NCBI GenBank assembly: GCA_025929895.1
Contig: JAICPI010000005.1
Location: 1 to 64,000, forward strand
DNA: 64,000 nucleotides
Source: Thermoleophilia bacterium
GTDB taxonomy: Bacteria; Actinomycetota; Thermoleophilia; Gaiellales; Gaiellaceae
Reading direction: 5' to 3'
Within the stretch, counting starts at the first letter, position 1. The number at the start of each line of letters is the position of its first letter. The notes beneath the pieces are model-generated. The model had not been told where the DNA came from. It saw only the letters and a list, made by a program, of their open reading frames with translations, and searched no databases. Made by a program: the position numbers and the translations under genes. This document shows, piece after piece, positions 24,884 through 33,437 of this stretch.

Positions 24884-25816
24884 CTAGGCGAAAACGCCGA
24901 GCGCCCGGAACCGGGCCCGCCGCCGGCGGGTCAGCTCGTCCACAGGCAGCGCCTCGAGCTCGTCGAGGGCCTCCTGCACCGCCCCCCCGAGCAGCCGGGC
25001 GGCCTCGTCGTGGTCTGTGTGGGCGCCGCCCGGCGGCTCCGGGACGATCCCGTCGATCACGCCGAGTTCCAGGCAGTGGGCGGCGTCCGGCTTGAAGGCG
25101 GCCGCGGCCTTCTTGGCCTCCGAGGCGTCGCGCCAGAGGATCGCCGCGCACCCCTCCGGGGAGATCACCGAGTAGATCGCGTTCTCCGACATCAGCACCC
25201 GGTCGCCGACCGCGATCGCGATCGCTCCGCCCGACCCGCCCTCGCCGATCACGACGCTCACGATCGGGATCCCGAGCCGGAGCATCGTCGCCTGGGACGC
25301 CGCGATCGCGCCGCCCTGGCCGTGCTGCTCGGCGGCGACGCCGGGGTATGCGCCGGGCGTGTCGACGAGCGTCAGCAGCGGGAACCGGAAGCGGTCGGCG
25401 AGCTTCATCACGCGCATCGCCTTCCGGTAGCCCTCCGGGTACGCCATCCCGAAGTTCCGCTTCGCGCGCTCCTTCACGTCGCGTCCCTTCTGGTGCCCGA
25501 CGACGACGACCGTCCGCCCCTGGAAGCGGCCGAGTCCCGAGATGATCGCGGCGTCGTCCCCGCGCCCGCGGTCCCCGTGCAGCTCGACCCAGTCGTCGAA
25601 GAGGCGCTCCACGTAGTCGAGCGTGTACGGGCGATCCTGGTGACGCGCGAGCTCGACCGAGCGCCAGATGTCGTCCTCGGTCGGCTCGGCCGTGATCCGG
25701 TCGAGCTGCTTCTGGAGCCGCTCGAGCTCGCCCGAGAGCCTCGCGCCGCCGAGCAGGTTGATCGACTTCAGCTTCGAGAGACGCTCCCGGAGCCGGAGCT
25801 CCGCGTCACTTGCCAT
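24884..25816 (-). CDS. accA: Acetyl-CoA carboxylase carboxyltransferase, alpha subunit
   Basis: Together with AccD it transfers the carboxyl group from carboxybiotin to acetyl-CoA to make malonyl-CoA. 310 residues with WRSVELARHQDRPYTLDYV, DRGRGDDAAIISGLG, FPLLTLVDTPGAYPGVAAEQHGQ and VIGEGGSGGAIAIAVGDRVLM, all typical of AccA. It overlaps the 3' end of accD by 11 bases. No accB/accC is in the window; birA at 37.1 kb would biotinylate the carrier. Confidence 0.96.
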   Translation of the reverse strand: MASDAELRLRERLSKLKSINLLGGARLSGELERLQKQLDRITAEPTEDDIWRSVELARHQDRPYTLDYVERLFDDWVELHGDRGRGDDAAIISGLGRFQGRTVVVVGHQKGRDVKERAKRNFGMAYPEGYRKAMRVMKLADRFRFPLLTLVDTPGAYPGVAAEQHGQGGAIAASQATMLRLGIPIVSVVIGEGGSGGAIAIAVGDRVLMSENAIYSVISPEGCAAILWRDASEAKKAAAAFKPDAAHCLELGVIDGIVPEPPGGAHTDHDEAARLLGGAVQEALDELEALPVDELTRRRRARFRALGVFA

Positions 25817-26651
25817 TGGCGAAGAGCCGCAGCAGGCGCGCGAGGTAGGGCTTCAGCTCGGGCCGGGGAACGATCGCGTCGACGTGGCCGAAACGCAGGT
25901 TCGCCTCGGCGCGGCCGAAGTCGTCCGGGAGCTTCTCGCGCGTCGTCTGCTGTACGACGCGCGGGCCGGCGAAGGACATGAGCGCGCCGGGCTCGGCGAC
26001 GAGCACGTCCCCGAGGCTCGCGAAGCTCGCCAGCACGCCGCCGGTCGTCGGGTGCGCGAGGACCGAGACGTACGGCGAGCCGGCGTCGTGCAGGTCGGCG
26101 ACCGCCACGATCGTCTTCGGCAGCTGCATCAGCGCGAGGATCCCCTCCTGCATCCGCGCACCGCCGGAGGCGCTGACCGAGATCAACGGCAGGCCGTGCT
26201 CGGCGGCGGACTCGCATGCCCGCGCGAACTTCTCGCCGACCGCGCTCCCCATCGATCCGCCCATGAACGCGAAGTCCATGACCGCGAGCTCGCACGGAGC
26301 CCCGTCGACGGCCGCCCGGCCGATCACGATCGCCTCGCCGAGCCCGGTGTTCACCTCGGCCTCGGCGAGCCGCTCGCCGTAGGGCCGCAGGTCGAAGAAG
26401 TCGAGCGGGTCGTCGGAGCGGAGCTCCGCGGCCTCCTCGGCGAACGAGCCGTCGTCGGCGAGGCTGGCGATGCGCGACCGCGCCCGCATCGGGAAATGGT
26501 GGCCGCACTGCGCGCAGACCCAGAGCGCCGCCTCGAGCTCGTCGTTCCGGTAGTGCGAGTGGCACGCCGGGCACGTGTTCGGGTGCTGCTTCTCGTCCTT
26601 CGGCGCAGCGTCCGGGGTCTCGACCTGCACGTCGATGCGCGGCTCCGCCAT
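25806..26651 (-). CDS. accD: Acetyl-CoA carboxylase carboxyltransferase, beta subunit
   Basis: 281-residue beta subunit. The N-terminal zinc ribbon is CPACHSHYR...CAQCGHHFPM (residues about 28-52). The carboxyltransferase core includes MDFAFMGGSMGSAVGEKFARA and PLISVSASGGARMQEGILALMQ. The ATG has TAAGAT 6 bases upstream and no ribosome site, so the accDA transcript is probably leaderless. Confidence 0.96.
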   Translation of the reverse strand: MAEPRIDVQVETPDAAPKDEKQHPNTCPACHSHYRNDELEAALWVCAQCGHHFPMRARSRIASLADDGSFAEEAAELRSDDPLDFFDLRPYGERLAEAEVNTGLGEAIVIGRAAVDGAPCELAVMDFAFMGGSMGSAVGEKFARACESAAEHGLPLISVSASGGARMQEGILALMQLPKTIVAVADLHDAGSPYVSVLAHPTTGGVLASFASLGDVLVAEPGALMSFAGPRVVQQTTREKLPDDFGRAEANLRFGHVDAIVPRPELKPYLARLLRLFANGK

Positions 26652-26657
26652 GCGACG

Positions 26658-26663
26658 ATCTTA
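26658..26663 (-). promoter_or_regulatory. -10 element of the leaderless accDA operon
   Basis: TAAGAT on the minus strand is 6 bases before the accD ATG (26651). Confidence 0.5.
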
Positions 26664-26685
26664 GACCCGCCGCAGCGCGGGCCGG

Positions 26686-27462
26686 TTACAGGCCCAGCGC
26701 GCGCGTCAGGCGCTGGAGCCGCTCGACGTTCGCGGGATCCGGAGCGAGCCCCGTCAGCCCTGCGCCCACGAGCGACGAGCGCTCCCGCACGTCCGACAGG
26801 ATCGCCTCCGCCTCGTCGAGGGCGAGGCCGTCGGGCTCCGGCATGAACGACGTCAGCTCGGCCGCGTCGAGGGAGTCGGCGTCGAGCGCGACGTAGACGC
26901 ACGAGCAGTCCTGGAGCGCCCGGTCGACCGCGTCGGCACTCGTGTGCACCCCGTGCTCCTGGATGAACTCGCGCTCGGGCGGGTCCAGGTTCCGCGCGCC
27001 GACGAGCGCGACGTTCTTCGGCTTCACCGTGCCTGCGTCGATCAACATCCGCAGCGGCATCCCCCAGGCGTTGCCCGAAGGCGAGGTCTGGGGCGTGTTC
27101 AGGTCTCCGTGGGCGTCGATCCAGACGACCGCGAGCGCGTCGTGACGCGCCGCGAGCCCTTCCACGGCGCCCACGTGCGAGCAGCAGCAGCCGCCGAGCA
27201 CGAGCGGCCGGTCGGGGAGCTCCGCGGCGATCGCGAGATTCTGGTCGGCCAGCGAGTCCTCGTCGACGACGGCTGCCTCTGGGTAGTCGAGCGGGAGGTG
27301 CGCCGCCTGGACCATCGGCTCGCCCCCGTCGCCCCACGCCCGCGGGACGCGCACGAGCCCGGCGGCGAACTCGCGGCCGCACGAGTGGCACTGGTACTCC
27401 GGCCCGAGCGCGACGGCGGTGTACGTCCTGCAGTCCGGGCACTTCGCGCGACGGCGCGACAC
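26686..27462 (-). CDS. Ureohydrolase (arginase/agmatinase fold) with N-terminal zinc ribbon
   Basis: A 258-residue arginase-superfamily protein. All six expected manganese ligands can be placed: His96, Asp116-Ala-His118-Gly-Asp120 in VWIDAHGDLNTP, and Asp194/Asp196 in VALDADSLDA. Two features are odd. An N-terminal zinc ribbon (C8-x2-C11, C25-x2-C28) is fused to the enzyme, and the usual GGDHS motif reads GGCCCSHVG, with three cysteines before the ligand His. The start is GTG with TAGCCT 6 bases upstream. Substrates of the family are arginine, agmatine, guanidinobutyrate or formiminoglutamate; none can be chosen from sequence alone. Confidence 0.8.
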   Translation of the reverse strand: MSRRRAKCPDCRTYTAVALGPEYQCHSCGREFAAGLVRVPRAWGDGGEPMVQAAHLPLDYPEAAVVDEDSLADQNLAIAAELPDRPLVLGGCCCSHVGAVEGLAARHDALAVVWIDAHGDLNTPQTSPSGNAWGMPLRMLIDAGTVKPKNVALVGARNLDPPEREFIQEHGVHTSADAVDRALQDCSCVYVALDADSLDAAELTSFMPEPDGLALDEAEAILSDVRERSSLVGAGLTGLAPDPANVERLQRLTRALGL

Positions 27463-27468
27463 GCCGGG

Positions 27469-27474
27469 AGGCTA
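27469..27474 (-). promoter_or_regulatory. -10 element of the ureohydrolase gene
   Basis: TAGCCT on the minus strand is 6 bases before the GTG at 27462, matching the leaderless pattern. Confidence 0.5.
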
Positions 27475-27526
27475 CCGGCGCCGACCGGCGCTCGCACGCC
27501 TCCAGGTGGTGCGAAGCTACGGCGGC

Positions 27527-29191
27527 GTGGACACTTCTCTTGCCCGGGCTGGCGGCGGCCCAGGCGTTGCGCGGCAGGCGTCGCTCACGCTGCTCACGGC
27601 CGCCGTCCTGGCCGCACTCGCCGCCGCGGCCTATCTCGGGGCGAGCGCGTCGGCCGACGCGCACCGGCGCGCCGTCGACGAGCGGCTCGCCGAGGTGGCG
27701 CGGGCGGCAACGCTCGCGTTCGACCGGGAGGTCGCGGATTTGTCCGAGCGCGCGACGGGTGTGGCCCGGCAGCCGCGGGTCGCGCGTGCCCTCGCCCGCT
27801 CGGACGCGACGGCGCTCCGATCCGTCGCCGCGGCCGAGCAGGATGTCTCCTTCTGGAAGGACGGGACCCTGCTCGCCGGCTCGCGGCCGCCTGCGGACGC
27901 GGTCACGCGCAGCGCAGACGTCACCTTCGACGGAGCGGTGCTCGGGCGCGTCTCGGCCGAGCTCCGGCTGGACGAGGAGCTCGCGGGGCGGCTGGCGGGC
28001 GCGGCCGCCCCACGTCCGAGCGAGGGGATCGGGGTCGCCGTGGCAGGACGGCTGTACGACACGGCGGGCGTGCGGACGTTCGACCTCGCTCCGACGGGTC
28101 GAACCGCCAGCGCCGGCGGCGAGCGGCTGCGGGTGGCGTCGTCGCCGCTCCTGCGCGACCGCCGCGACGTCTTCGTCGTGGCGGCGACGCCCGCCGCGGC
28201 CGTGGACGCCGAGGCCAGCGAGCGGCGACGCCGTGTTCTCGTCGCGATCGGCGCTACCGGGCTCACCCTGCTGGCGGGCCTGGCCGCGTTCCTGATCTGG
28301 CGTAGCGGGCGCCGCACGGAGCTGCGCAGCGCCCGCGCCGAGGCCGACCGTCGTCATGTTCGCGACGCGCTCTCGCTCGTCGGCGACGCCCTCGCGGCGA
28401 CGCACGACGCCGAGGGCTTGCTGCCCGTGATCGCGCAGACGGCGATGGAGGCGGCCGGGGCGACCGAGGCGCGCCTCGTGCGCGGCGAGACGGAGATCGT
28501 GCGGGTCGGGGGTCCGAGCTCCTCCCGGACACCGCTCGTGCTCCCCCTCGGCGCCGACGACGACGGAGTCCCGCTGCGCCTGCTGCTGTTCTCCGCGGGG
28601 GGCACGCTCTCCCCCGGGGCGCGGGAGCTGGCCGAGTGGTTCGTGTCGCAGGCCGCGATCGCGCTCGAGAACGCGAGGCTGCACGGGGTCGTCCAACGCC
28701 AGGCGATCACCGACGACCTGACTGGGCTGGCGAACCGGCGACGGTTCGTCGATGCGCTCGAGAGCGAGCTCAGCCGCGCCGAGCGGTTCGGGAACGAGCT
28801 CGCGGTCGTGATCGGCGATCTCGACGACTTCAAGAGCATCAACGACCGGTTCGGGCACGAGTTCGGAAACGAGGTCCTGCGCGCGTTCGGGCAGCTCGTG
28901 ACCGACTCGACGCGCGACATCGACGTTGCCGCGCGCCTGGGCGGAGAGGAGTTCGCGGTGCTGCTCCCGCAGACGGACGTCGACGGGGGAGCGGTGTTCG
29001 CCGAACGGCTCCGCGACGGCCTCTCCGGCCTGGGGCTGGAGGGACCCGACGGGCAGCCTCTCGGCGTGACGGCGAGCTTCGGTGTGGCGGCGTATCCGCC
29101 GATCGACACCGTCGACGGCCTGCTGCGGATCGCCGACTCGGCGCTGTATCGCGCGAAGGCGCACGGCAAGGACCGCGTCGTCGCCGGGTAG
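27527..29191 (+). CDS. Membrane diguanylate cyclase with GAF-like and GGDEF domains
   Basis: A 554-residue signalling enzyme predicted to make cyclic di-GMP. A first membrane helix lies at residues 14-35 (LTLLTAAVLAALAAAAYLG), followed by an extracytoplasmic sensory domain. A second helix follows at about 240-265 (VAIGATGLTLLAGLAAFLIW), then a GAF-like region (DALAATHDAEGLLPVIAQTAMEAAG), then GGDEF with RLGGEEFAVLL. The inhibitory site RDID is placed five residues before GGEEF, so product feedback is likely. The GTG at 27527 is chosen as the membrane helix follows at once; GAAGCT lies 8 bases upstream. Confidence 0.9.
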   Translation: MDTSLARAGGGPGVARQASLTLLTAAVLAALAAAAYLGASASADAHRRAVDERLAEVARAATLAFDREVADLSERATGVARQPRVARALARSDATALRSVAAAEQDVSFWKDGTLLAGSRPPADAVTRSADVTFDGAVLGRVSAELRLDEELAGRLAGAAAPRPSEGIGVAVAGRLYDTAGVRTFDLAPTGRTASAGGERLRVASSPLLRDRRDVFVVAATPAAAVDAEASERRRRVLVAIGATGLTLLAGLAAFLIWRSGRRTELRSARAEADRRHVRDALSLVGDALAATHDAEGLLPVIAQTAMEAAGATEARLVRGETEIVRVGGPSSSRTPLVLPLGADDDGVPLRLLLFSAGGTLSPGARELAEWFVSQAAIALENARLHGVVQRQAITDDLTGLANRRRFVDALESELSRAERFGNELAVVIGDLDDFKSINDRFGHEFGNEVLRAFGQLVTDSTRDIDVAARLGGEEFAVLLPQTDVDGGAVFAERLRDGLSGLGLEGPDGQPLGVTASFGVAAYPPIDTVDGLLRIADSALYRAKAHGKDRVVAG

Positions 29192-29205
29192 CCCTCGCCG
29201 TCCTT

Positions 29206-29224
29206 CGCGCTTGATACAAGCGCG
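29206..29224. repeat. 8-bp inverted repeat before the proline-rich gene
   Basis: CGCGCTTG-ATA-CAAGCGCG is a perfect palindrome with a 3-base centre, placed 2 bases before the ATG at 29227. It may act as an operator or as an RNA hairpin masking the start codon. It also follows the diguanylate cyclase stop by 15 bases. Confidence 0.4.
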
Positions 29225-29226
29225 GG

Positions 29227-29988
29227 ATGAGCGTGCTCTCTCGGGTCGGCTCGGGCGCGCTCGGCGTGTCGGCGCTGACCACGCTCGCGGGCGGGGTCGT
29301 GTCGGTCCACCTGTGGCTGCGCGCCCTCACCGGCAGCGTCGACGTCGTCGTTCCCGCGCCGTCGTCCGTCGCCTGGGATCGGGAGGTCGTGCCGACGTTC
29401 GTCGACCCGCGCCGGCCGCTACGGGCCGACTCGGGGCGGAGCGTCGACGCGCGGCCCTCGCTCGCTTCTGCCGTCTCGCGGGCTCGGCCCGCATCGACGC
29501 AGGTCGGGGACCGGGCGAGACGCCCGGCGAGGCCCACCGGGGCGCCCGGACGCCCGACCCCGGCGCCGGGCGGGCCGGGAGCGCCGGCGCCCTCACCGCC
29601 GCCGGCGACCCCTGCGCCGACTCCCCCGCCGCCCGCTGCCCCGGCGCCCCCCGCGACGCCTGCTCCGGGCGGCTCGGGCCCGGCGGTCCAGCCTCCGTCG
29701 CAGCCGCCGCAACCGAGCCCCCGGCCGCAACCGCCGCAGACGCAGCCACAACCGCCGCGCCCGCAGCCGACCCCGAGCCCACCCCGGAACCCGCCCCTGA
29801 AGCGTGACGGGCACCCGCGCGCGACGCCCGCCCAGCCCGCGGTCCCGCCGCATCGGCAGGACCCCCCGGGAACGCCCGCCGCCACGCCCGCCGTGCCGGC
29901 GATCCCGCCGCCGCACGCCGCCGCGCACGAGAACCGCCCCGAGTCGGACGACCGCGGCGACCGCGAGAAGCCCGGGAAGAAGCCCTAG
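29227..29988 (+). CDS. Proline-rich exported or membrane-anchored protein
   Basis: A 253-residue protein with one hydrophobic segment near the start (residues 10-33, LGVSALTTLAGGVVSVHLWLRAL). A long low-complexity region follows from about residue 85, dominated by Pro, Ala, Gln and Gly (PAPTPPPPAAP, PQPPQTQPQPP), ending in a charged tail (RGDREKPGKKP). The composition suggests a cell-wall-spanning linker. No catalytic domain is visible. The stop overlaps the convergent GNAT stop by 4 bases. Confidence 0.6.
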   Translation: MSVLSRVGSGALGVSALTTLAGGVVSVHLWLRALTGSVDVVVPAPSSVAWDREVVPTFVDPRRPLRADSGRSVDARPSLASAVSRARPASTQVGDRARRPARPTGAPGRPTPAPGGPGAPAPSPPPATPAPTPPPPAAPAPPATPAPGGSGPAVQPPSQPPQPSPRPQPPQTQPQPPRPQPTPSPPRNPPLKRDGHPRATPAQPAVPPHRQDPPGTPAATPAVPAIPPPHAAAHENRPESDDRGDREKPGKKP

Positions 29989-30890
29989 CCGGGTTCCACG
30001 GCGCGCTCGAGGAAGACGGTGTCGCGGTAGACGGTCATCCCCGCGCGCTCGTAGAGCCGCGTCGCGCCGGTCGGGCTCGACGCGTCGACGCCGAGCGTCG
30101 CGCGCGTGTAGCCACGCTCCCGGAAGACGGCGAACGAGTGCAGCAGCAGCGCCTCGCCGAGCCCGCGCTTCCGCCACGGCCGGCGCACGCCGAGCGTGGC
30201 CACGTACCCCGCGTTCGGGTCGACGTCGTCCTGGCGGCAGAGCGAGAAGCCCGCGAGCCGATCCCCGTCGAAGACGAGGAACCAGAGCGACGGATCGAAC
30301 GTCGCGCGCCTCGTCGTCCAGTGCCTCCAGTCCTCGAAAGTGTCCTCGATCGGGTCGGACGCATCGAGCCACACCTCGACGACGATGTCGAAGACGAGGC
30401 GCTCGTCCTCGTCGCGGTACTCCCGCAGCTCGAGCCCCGTCGGCCAGGCCGGCTCGCGCGCCTCGCCGTCGAGCGCGATCTCCATCCGGTACGAGTGGCG
30501 GCGCTCCTCGAAACCGAGGCGCGCGAAGGCCTCGACCGTCCGTGCGTCCTCGGCCGAGGTCCAGACGCGGACGATCCCGCCGTCCACGCGCTCCTCGATC
30601 CAGTCGACGAGCTGCGGAAGGGTCGAGTCGAAGTCGACGTCGGGTGCGACCTTGACGTCGCACCACCAGGTGCCCGTCGCCTCGGCGAAGTCGACGTCGG
30701 CGTACCCCACGAGCCGCCCGTCGACGTCGAGCACCCTGATGTCGCGCTCCACGTCGACGTACGGCGTCGTCAGCCAGGTGCGCAGGTCGTCCGCGGTGAC
30801 GTCCTCCTCGCCGAACACTGCGAGCTGGCTCGCGTTCATGAGCTCGAGGATCGCGTCGAAGTCGTCCTCGCGGGGAGGCCGCAGGCTCAC
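29985..30890 (-). CDS. Double-domain GNAT acetyltransferase
   Basis: 301 residues forming two GNAT domains in tandem, an arrangement shared with mycothiol synthase. The C-terminal domain has a good acetyl-CoA loop (LGVRRPWRKRGLGEALL) and the terminal ATRLYERAGMTVYRDTV. The N-terminal domain (residues 1-135) lacks a clear loop and may be inactive. It is last in a three-gene operon with the M48-type peptidase and a HAD hydrolase, coupled by a GTGA overlap (30887-30890). The substrate is unknown. Confidence 0.82.
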   Translation of the reverse strand: MSLRPPREDDFDAILELMNASQLAVFGEEDVTADDLRTWLTTPYVDVERDIRVLDVDGRLVGYADVDFAEATGTWWCDVKVAPDVDFDSTLPQLVDWIEERVDGGIVRVWTSAEDARTVEAFARLGFEERRHSYRMEIALDGEAREPAWPTGLELREYRDEDERLVFDIVVEVWLDASDPIEDTFEDWRHWTTRRATFDPSLWFLVFDGDRLAGFSLCRQDDVDPNAGYVATLGVRRPWRKRGLGEALLLHSFAVFRERGYTRATLGVDASSPTGATRLYERAGMTVYRDTVFLERAVEPG

Positions 30891-31540
30891 CCTCGCGGCG
30901 CGACGAGCTCGTCCAGGACGTCGGGCAGCGGGCGCAGATCCGGGAGCTCGCGGGTAGGTGTCGTGTCGAAACGCTCCCCGAGCCGGTTGATCCAGACCGA
31001 CGGAATCCCGAGCTCGTTCGCCGGAACGATGTCGTGGAACATGCTCTGCGCGACGTGCACGTGCTGCGAGGGGTCGGCGCCCGCGCGCGACCGGAACTCC
31101 TCCCAGTGCCGGGTCGCCGGCTTGTACGAGCCGATCTCCGACGCGACGACCGTCTCGTCGAACTCGACACCGAGCGTCGCCTTCGAAGCCTCGACGAGGT
31201 CGCGGTCGGTGTTCGAGAGGATCGCGAGGCTCCAGCCGCGGTCGCGCGCCTCCTCGAGCGCCTCACGGGCCTCGGGGAACGGATCCCAGGTGGGCAGCGA
31301 CTCCGCGAGCGCGTCCTCCTCGCCCTCGGGAACGTCGCCGAGACGGGCGAGCGCGCGCCGCATCACCTCGCGGTAGGCGAGGCCCGGCTCCTCCGCCTGC
31401 ACGGCCGGCTCGAGCTCGTGGTAGCGGTCGAGCAATGCGCGCGTGTCCTCGTCCGGCCAGAGCCGCCGAAGCTGCGCGGCGATCCCGCCGTTCCAGTCGA
31501 TCAGCGTGCCGTAGCAGTCAAACGTCGCCCAACGCGTCAT
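30887..31540 (-). CDS. HAD-family hydrolase, haloacid dehalogenase-like
   Basis: 217-residue HAD protein. The nucleophile motif is TFDCYGTLIDWNGG at residues 6-19 (FDxYGTL is typical of type II haloacid dehalogenases). SNTDRDL is motif II, the Lys is in EIGSYKPA, and the fourth motif region is HVAQSMFHDIVPANELG. The usual Asp pair is represented by a single Asp there, as in the dehalogenase group. It overlaps the peptidase gene by 23 bases. Confidence 0.85.
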   Translation of the reverse strand: MTRWATFDCYGTLIDWNGGIAAQLRRLWPDEDTRALLDRYHELEPAVQAEEPGLAYREVMRRALARLGDVPEGEEDALAESLPTWDPFPEAREALEEARDRGWSLAILSNTDRDLVEASKATLGVEFDETVVASEIGSYKPATRHWEEFRSRAGADPSQHVHVAQSMFHDIVPANELGIPSVWINRLGERFDTTPTRELPDLRPLPDVLDELVAPRG

Positions 31541-32108
31541 GCGGCGGACGATACGCCAGCAGCTCCCAGCCGTGGTCGCTCAGCCACCTGCGCTCCTCGC
31601 GGTACGTCGACCGCACGCCGGCGAGGAGCGACCAGAAGCGCCTCGAGTGGTCGTGGTGGACGAGGTGGCAGAGCTCGTGCACGACCACGTAGTCGAGGAT
31701 GCGCCGCGGGGCGAGCGCGAGCCGCCACGAGAACGAAAGTGAGCCGCTCGAGGAGCACGAGCCCCAGCGGGAGCTCGTGTCGCGGATCGAGATGCGGCGA
31801 TAGACCACGCCGATCCGCGGCGCTTCCTCTTCCGCGGTCTCGGTCACCAGCGCTCGTGCGCGGCAACGCCCCTGCGTCTCGGTCAGCGGTGGCAGCGTCA
31901 GGACCGGCTCGGGAGCACGCTCCGCCTGACGCGCGAGCCAGGGCGCGTACTCGCGAAGCGCGCGGTCGACCGTCCGCCCGCTCGTCCCGACCGGAACGAC
32001 GAGCTCGGCCTGGTCGCCGTACCGGAACACGGCACGCACGACGCGTGCCCGCGCAGACTCGCGCACCTGCACCTCGATCAGCCGTCCCCCGACGTCGACG
32101 AGCCTCAC
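31518..32108 (-). CDS. YgjP-type zinc metallopeptidase (DUF45)
   Basis: 196-residue protein of the YgjP/SprT-like metallopeptidase group. VVHELCHLVHHDHSRRFW supplies the HExxH...H zinc site near residue 150, preceded by RDTSSRWGSCSSSGSLSFSWRLALAP, the conserved segment of DUF45 proteins. GTG start with TACGTT 6 bases upstream. A 21-bp palindrome covers the predicted -35 position, so this operon may be controlled by a repressor binding there. Confidence 0.87.
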   Translation of the reverse strand: MRLVDVGGRLIEVQVRESARARVVRAVFRYGDQAELVVPVGTSGRTVDRALREYAPWLARQAERAPEPVLTLPPLTETQGRCRARALVTETAEEEAPRIGVVYRRISIRDTSSRWGSCSSSGSLSFSWRLALAPRRILDYVVVHELCHLVHHDHSRRFWSLLAGVRSTYREERRWLSDHGWELLAYRPPHDALGDV

Positions 32109-32114
32109 GACCCG

Positions 32115-32120
32115 AACGTA
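32115..32120 (-). promoter_or_regulatory. -10 element of the peptidase-HAD-GNAT operon
   Basis: TACGTT on the minus strand is 6 bases before the GTG at 32108. The palindrome at 32138-32158 is then centred about 40 bases upstream of the start point. Confidence 0.5.
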
Positions 32121-32137
32121 GCGGCCGGGCCGGTCGC

Positions 32138-32158
32138 CAAGTAACAGCCTGTTACTTG
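32138..32158. promoter_or_regulatory. 21-bp palindrome, putative operator (copy 1)
   Basis: CAAGTAACAG-C-CTGTTACTTG is a perfect 10+1+10 palindrome and is AT-rich against its surroundings. It lies between the fabF stop (32181) and the peptidase start, overlapping the -35 region of the latter. The left arm and the first seven bases of the right arm recur inside rsmG at 55189-55206. Such symmetry fits a TetR- or MarR-like dimer site; the binding protein is unknown. Confidence 0.6.
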
Positions 32159-32180
32159 TGAACCGGCAGCCGACCCGGTA

Positions 32181-33437
32181 CTAGTCGGAGAACCGCCGGA
32201 CGACGATGCAGGCGTTGTGGCCGCCGAAGCCGAACGAGTTCGAGCACGCGACGTCGAGATCCGGCGCGTCGCGCGCCTCGTTCGGGATGTAGTCGAGGTC
32301 GCAGTCGGGATCGGCGGCGTCGTAGTTGATCGTGGGCGGCAGCTTCCGGTCGCGGACGGCCAGCACCGTGAAGACCGCCTCGACCGCCCCGGCGGCGCCG
32401 AAGCAGTGCCCGGTCGAGCCCTTCGTCGAGGAGATCGGCGTCTTGTGCGCGTTCTCCTCGCCGAGCGCGAGCTTCAGCACGCGCGTCTCGCTCGCGTCCC
32501 CGAGCGGCGTCGAGGTCGCGTGCGCGTTGACGTAGCCGACCTCGGACGGATCGACCCCGGCGTCCGAGAACGCCATCGTCATCGCGCGGGCCGGGTTCTC
32601 GCCGGTCGGGTCGGGCTCGGTCATGTGCGCGGCGTCGGACGAGACGCCGTAGCCGACCAGCTCCGCGTAGACCTTCGCGCCGCGCGCTTTCGCGTGCTCG
32701 AGCTCCTCGAGGACGAGCACGGCGCCGGCCTCGCCCATCACGAGCCCGTCGCGCCCGGCGTCGAACGGCCGTGACGCGCTCGCCGGGTCGCCGTTGCGCC
32801 GGGAGAGCGCGCGCATCGAGTCGAAGCCGGCGATGCCGACCGCCGTGACCGGCGCCTCGGTGCCGCCGGCGATCATCGCCTCCGCCCTGCCGACCCGGAT
32901 CGCGTCGAGGGCGTCGCCGATCGCCATGTTCGAGGCGGCGCACGCGGTGCACTCCGACATGAGCGGCCCCTTGGTCCCTAGCTCGATCGAGACCCAGCCG
33001 GCACCCATGTTCGGGATGATCGAGGGGATCGAGAACGGCGAGACGCGGTCGGGCCCGCGGTCCTTGAGCACGTCGTAGCAATCCTGGAACGAGCGCAGCC
33101 CGCCGATCCCGGTCGCGATCGAGGCCCCGACGCGGTCCGGCTCCTTTGCGATGTCGATGCCGGAGTCCGCCTCCGCCTGCCGCGCGGCGGCGAGGATCAT
33201 CTGCGCGAAGCGGTCCATCCGGCGCGCGGCCTTGCGGTCGATCCAGGTCGTCGGGTCGAAGTCCTTCAGCTCGCAGGCGAAATGGACCGGGTAGTCGGTG
33301 TGGTCGAACTGCGTGATCTCCCCCGCCCCGGACTCGCCCGCGAGCAAGCGCTGCCACGACGTCTCGGCGTCGTTGGCGAGCGGCGTGACCGCGCCCATCC
33401 CGGTGATGACGACTCTTCTCCGACCGTTGGTGTTCAT
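32181..33437 (-). CDS. fabF: 3-oxoacyl-ACP synthase II
   Basis: 418-residue condensing enzyme that extends acyl-ACP with malonyl-ACP. The catalytic Cys166 is in SECTACAASN, His306 in NAHATSTPLGD, Lys339 and His344 in SSTKGSTGHCFGAAG, and the glycine-rich end is NSFGFGGHNACIV. The ATG at 33437 overlaps the fabG stop by one base (TGATG). It is the last gene of the fab operon. An acyl carrier protein gene, which often sits between fabG and fabF, is absent. Confidence 0.96.
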   Translation of the reverse strand: MNTNGRRRVVITGMGAVTPLANDAETSWQRLLAGESGAGEITQFDHTDYPVHFACELKDFDPTTWIDRKAARRMDRFAQMILAAARQAEADSGIDIAKEPDRVGASIATGIGGLRSFQDCYDVLKDRGPDRVSPFSIPSIIPNMGAGWVSIELGTKGPLMSECTACAASNMAIGDALDAIRVGRAEAMIAGGTEAPVTAVGIAGFDSMRALSRRNGDPASASRPFDAGRDGLVMGEAGAVLVLEELEHAKARGAKVYAELVGYGVSSDAAHMTEPDPTGENPARAMTMAFSDAGVDPSEVGYVNAHATSTPLGDASETRVLKLALGEENAHKTPISSTKGSTGHCFGAAGAVEAVFTVLAVRDRKLPPTINYDAADPDCDLDYIPNEARDAPDLDVACSNSFGFGGHNACIVVRRFSD

